Of a stretch of 34,305 nt of DNA, positions 31,053-34,305 are shown piece after piece. The stretch is from the NCBI RefSeq assembly GCF_025354735.1, contig NZ_JANXMI010000257.1:1-34305 (forward strand), given 5' to 3'. Both the position numbers and the translations under genes were made by a program. The DNA comes from Rugamonas sp. Lineage in GTDB: Bacteria; Pseudomonadota; Gammaproteobacteria; Burkholderiales; Burkholderiaceae_D. A model generated the notes under the pieces. The model saw only the letters and a list, made by a program, of their open reading frames with translations, ran no database searches and was not told the origin of the DNA. Each line of letters starts with the position of its first letter. Position 1 is the first letter of the stretch.

Positions 31053-32525
31053 GTGCTGCGCATGCCGTATGCAAAGAACCGGACACAGGACTCGCTGAAC
31101 CGTGCCTACGCTCACATCGTGGCCGACAACTTCGCGCAGGCCGCGGCCACGCTCAAAGACCGCATGGTGCAGAACATGGGCTTTGAGCGGTTGGAAACGG
31201 CCTCGTTCATCATCCCCCAGCAATCGCTGCCGCTGACCGGAGGCGAAGGCGGCGCACCAGCCGCCGCCCGCACAGGTGGTGCTGCCACGCCAGCTATGCC
31301 GGATTGCCACATCGACCTGCCGCAGGCACCGGACACGCAGAACTGGCCCGAGGAATTGAGGCAGGTCGTGCGGGTCATGCAGACCACGCAAGGCGCCACA
31401 GTCTTGCTCAATGGCGAAGTCAGCAGCGAGATATTGGCGCAGGCCGAGGCATTCATCAGTAATGCCATGCCTGCCAAGGCGCGCGAAAAGGTCAAGGAGC
31501 AGTTCGACGCCCACCGGGCGGTGCGCCAAGCCATGCGAGCCCCAGCACAGTTGGGGTTGGACTTTGCCGCCATCCCCCAGCTTTGCCTGAACCTCGATGG
31601 CCATCTCGAAGTGGTGGAGCGCGAAACGCTTTCCAACTTGGGCGATTGGAGCTTGTTGGACCAGCAGGTGCAGCTTGCCGGGTTCGGCATCACCGAGACC
31701 GTCAACTCGTTCGAGATTGATGTCAATGGTGCCAAAGTTACCTATAAGCATACCGACGCCCACCAGCTTTTACTCAATGAAACCGTGAGCCACACCAGTC
31801 AGCAGGACTTGATTCGGTGGATGGACGTGGAAGTGCGCCAGAGCGACATCGGGCAGGCGCAGATGCAAGCGTATCTGGTCAAGATGATTACCCACCTAAT
31901 CGCCGAGCGCGGCTTCACGCTGACCGCACTTGTTCGCGCCCGCTTCCAGTTGGCGCAGGCGCTGGTCAAAGAAGTCAAGCGGCTGCGCCAGATTGCCATG
32001 GCCAAAGGATTCCAGGGCAGACTGATGGAAATGGCTGTTCCAGGAATCGAGGAATTGGCGCATTACAGCTTCCACTACCATCCTGGCCAATATCCTGCGC
32101 GGCAAATGTATCAGGGCAGCTATGAGTTTTCAAAACACTTCTACCCCGTGATTCACGACTTGCGCGAAAAGACCCAGGCCGGGGCGGTTGCCGAAGAGTT
32201 CCGCTGTGCGCAGAGCATCGACGCTCACCCCAAGGTCAAGCAGCGGGTGCGCAACATCGAACGACAGGAAAATTTCTCGTTCTGGCTGCCGACCGCCACG
32301 GACTATTTCTATCCCGACTTCGTGGCCGAGTTGACCGATGACCGCGTGCTGGCCGTCGAATACAAGGGCGAACCCTACAAAACCAACGACGATTCGCGCG
32401 AAAAGCAGCAGGTGGGGCATCAGTGGGAACAATCAAGCGGTGGCCGCTGCCTGTTCCTGTTCGCCGTCGAGCGCGATGGGCAGGGTCGGGATGTATTCCA
32501 GCAGATCGCCCAAAAACTTGCGTAA
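31053..32525 (+). pseudogene. C-terminal part of a type III-like restriction helicase/nuclease (Res)
   Basis: About 490 residues from VLRMPYAKNRTQDSLNRAYA to the stop. The start matches the interior of DEAD/DEAH-type restriction subunits, just after their helicase motor domains, which are missing. The C-terminus retains a PD-(D/E)XK nuclease: YPDFVAEL...VLAVEYKGEPYK at about 440-465, with further VGHQWEQ and CLFLFAVE. The frame is open upstream to 30876 but the extra residues are not homologous. An ATG at 31062 could start a short product, but without the helicase it cannot cleave as a type III enzyme. I treat it as a 5'-truncated pseudogene; the long intact frame hints at recent loss. Confidence 0.75.
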
Positions 32526-33041
32526 TGCAGCAACACAACCTGGCGAACCGTACTTAAACCAATTTGGTATAGGAACGATTCGCCTCGAACCATTAGCCTG
32601 TGGTTTTCTTAACTTATTGTGGAAAAAAATTTAAGTGCGTCGCGGCGCCGAAACAGGCACAAATAAATTACCTGAATTAAAATTGGTGCATCCCGGCCCC
32701 AAAGCTAGTCAGTCGATTGGCAGAAGCGCCCCCCGAGAGATGGCAGAAACTCTCGGGACAAGCAGGACCGGACTAGATTTGGGTTAATCCCTACTCGATA
32801 CAGCGTAGCCGAAAGGCGGGGAGATTCTTCCTTGGACGGGCTGTCGAAAATGAGCCTCAGCTGCCGCTGAGAGAGCCGCTAGCGGTCATTGCCGCGAAAC
32901 CGGCGTCCGAACGAGCTATGGCGTAGCTAGCCATGGCTTCCGTTCGGAGATTCGGCGTGAAAGCTCAACCTGTCAGTCAACCTTGCGCCGCAAAGCGCAA
33001 TTCCATCTTTAAAAAAATCCTCTGCCGCTGTTTCGGCTTCT
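32526..33041. other. Non-coding region with two strong hairpins
   Basis: No gene seen. CCCGAGAG/CTCTCGGG (32732-32757) forms an 8-bp hairpin with a 10-nt loop. A longer structure at 32906-32948 pairs TCCGAACG with CGTTCGGA and, inside that, AGCTATGGC with GCCATGGCT (one G-U) around a 7-nt loop, with a 2-nt bulge: about 17 bp in total. No T-tract. It is not an integron attC, since the expected RYYYAAC/GTTRRRY boxes are missing. Confidence 0.5.
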
Positions 33042-34169
33042 GTGGCTTCGCACTTTAACGCTCGTGGCATTGTAGAAGCCCCTGATTTCGTCGTGGACCG
33101 CCCGGCAGCAGGGAATGGCATCCACCTGACAATCCAGGCCCATTGCCTGGGCGACCGTCAGTGGATTGCGGAACCCATTTGGGGCAGCCTATCCGGCCAC
33201 CTGCCGTATGATGGCTTGCAGCCGCACGCCGGCTCCATCGTCTACCAAAGTCGCAGCGAGGCAGTCGAGCATGGCATTGATACCGGCCTGGGGAAAATCC
33301 GCCAGCAACTCGGCGCGCTTGTCCAAACGCCGGAATGGCGTAAGAAGGTGCAGGCCGTGGAAACCTGGGCCGCCGAAGCTGTTCTCCAAACCCGCGAGCA
33401 TGATGAGACGCTGATCCTTCATGGCACCACGGTGATTGACTTGTGCTCTGGTGGTCTGGGTGGCTTTGGCCTGGGCTTGGCCAGCCTTGGCGCCGAGGTG
33501 GTGCTTGCCTGCGAAATCGACCCGGAAGCCCGCCGTGTTTACCAGAAAAACGTCAAGCCGCGCGACATGCACGACGATCTGTGCACGCTGGACGGCACGA
33601 AACACCATTGCGACATCCTGACCTTGGGCCTGCTATGCCAGGCGTTTTCCACAGCGGGCAAACACCACGGGCTTGCCGACCCGGTGCGAAAAGATGTCTA
33701 CCAGCACTCCTTGCGGCTAGTGAGTGAAATTGACGCCAAGGTAGTCATCATCGAATGCGCCCGCCAGCTACTTACGCATGACGGGGGGGCAGATGCCGAG
33801 GTGGTCCGCCAGACGCTCATGCGTGCAGGCTACCGCGTGCAGCATCGCACGCTGAACGCATCCGGTTTTGGCGTGGCGCAAAGCCGCGAACGCTCTTTCA
33901 TCGTGGCAACGCGTTTGGGCCTACCGCTGGACGACATTATGGGTTACGTGTTCCCGACCCAACAGGCGCCGACGGCCTGCGTGGAAGATATTCTGGAACC
34001 CAGCGTTCCGCACTCCATTGCGGATGACCAGTTTTTGCTGCACAGCGAAGTCCCTACCGAGCGGCAACCGTCGCTTATCGAAGTAGGACTGCTCAAAACC
34101 GTCAAGACCCAGATGCTGCTGGACGCACAGGGCTACCGACTTTACAGCTCCATGGGACTTGGGGCGTAA
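33042..34169 (+). pseudogene. Truncated C5-cytosine DNA methyltransferase
   Basis: 375 residues. Motif I DLCSGGLGGFGLGL (133-146), motif IV LLCQAFSTAG (197-206, catalytic C199 but Leu-Leu in place of the usual Pro-Pro before Cys), motif VI E238-C-A in place of ENV, and motif VIII QSRER (280-284). The family's motifs IX and X (R.LTP.E.ARLQGFP) and most of the target-recognition domain are absent: the frame stops after GYRLYSSMGLGA, where 'GYRIYS..GLAPTL' is expected. The first 125 residues are not a known methyltransferase domain. The start is a weak GTG at 33042 and the frame is open to about 32965. Altered motifs plus C-terminal loss argue that it is inactive. It belongs with the restriction remnant at 31053. 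Confidence 0.7.
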
Positions 34170-34305
34170 GCGTCTTCCCAGCGCCGTCTGGACTGCATGA
34201 CCAGCGTCCTCCATGATCGAATTTTGGCACAGCATTTGTGCCCACAAATTCTGATTATGGACACAAATTTTCAACCGGTCATTTCAAAGAACGCACGCGG
34301 CCACT

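Noticed and set aside
32906..32948. Integron attC site
   Set aside because: No RYYYAAC/GTTRRRY core boxes and no integron integrase in the window.

Overview
The window looks like a tRNA-anchored accessory region of a betaproteobacterial chromosome, probably Burkholderiales (Oxalobacteraceae or Burkholderiaceae-like). This is inferred from the moderately high GC, the H-NS-like and KGG-type stress proteins, the PAS/HisKA sensor kinases and the style of the island genes. No ribosomal or housekeeping locus in the window settles the taxon.

The organising feature is an intact tRNA-Phe gene (81-156). Its 3' part recurs as direct repeats at 2791, 5473 and 22642 (49 bp, starting at the anticodon loop) and at 30435 (32 bp, starting in the T arm). 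I read these as attachment-site copies of integrative elements stacked at one tRNA. They divide the window into five blocks. Block A (157-2790) and block B (2840-5472) are about 2.68 kb each. Each carries one intact gene for a membrane protein with an N-terminal PDZ-like segment, several transmembrane helices and a C-terminal GAF-like domain, plus gene debris, and neither has an integrase. Behind the first four tRNA copies lie a terminator-like hairpin whose stem changes in a compensatory way between copies, and a conserved motif of about 26 nt.

Block C (5522-22641) is a composite 17-kb island. It starts with a small orphan gene and a type II restriction-modification pair with unusual cis-regulatory structures. 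An IS3-family OrfA follows, then a P4-like element: divergent HTH repressor and operator, a large Sel1-repeat membrane protein, a run of orphan genes including a CCA/poly(A)-polymerase-like nucleotidyltransferase, a tyrosine integrase, a primase-like protein, an SF3-like ATPase, and a tandem H-NS-oligomerisation-like protein. It ends with an orphan membrane protein, a periplasmic solute-binding protein, an IS3-family OrfB remnant and a porin-like gene tail.

Block D (22691-30434) carries stress and signalling genes: two KGG-motif hydrophilic proteins, a hemerythrin-like protein, a decayed FeS photolyase gene, a PAS-PAS hybrid histidine kinase, a second histidine kinase and a stand-alone receiver protein. 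It ends in a broken HsdR_N-type gene preceded by a 9-bp tandem repeat.

Block E (30467 to the end) is a decayed defence island: an integrase with an internal deletion next to the last att copy, the C-terminal part of a type III-like restriction helicase/nuclease, and a truncated C5-cytosine methyltransferase. The picture is a tRNA-Phe hotspot that has repeatedly acquired elements, with intact cargo in the inner blocks and older, broken cargo farther from the tRNA.
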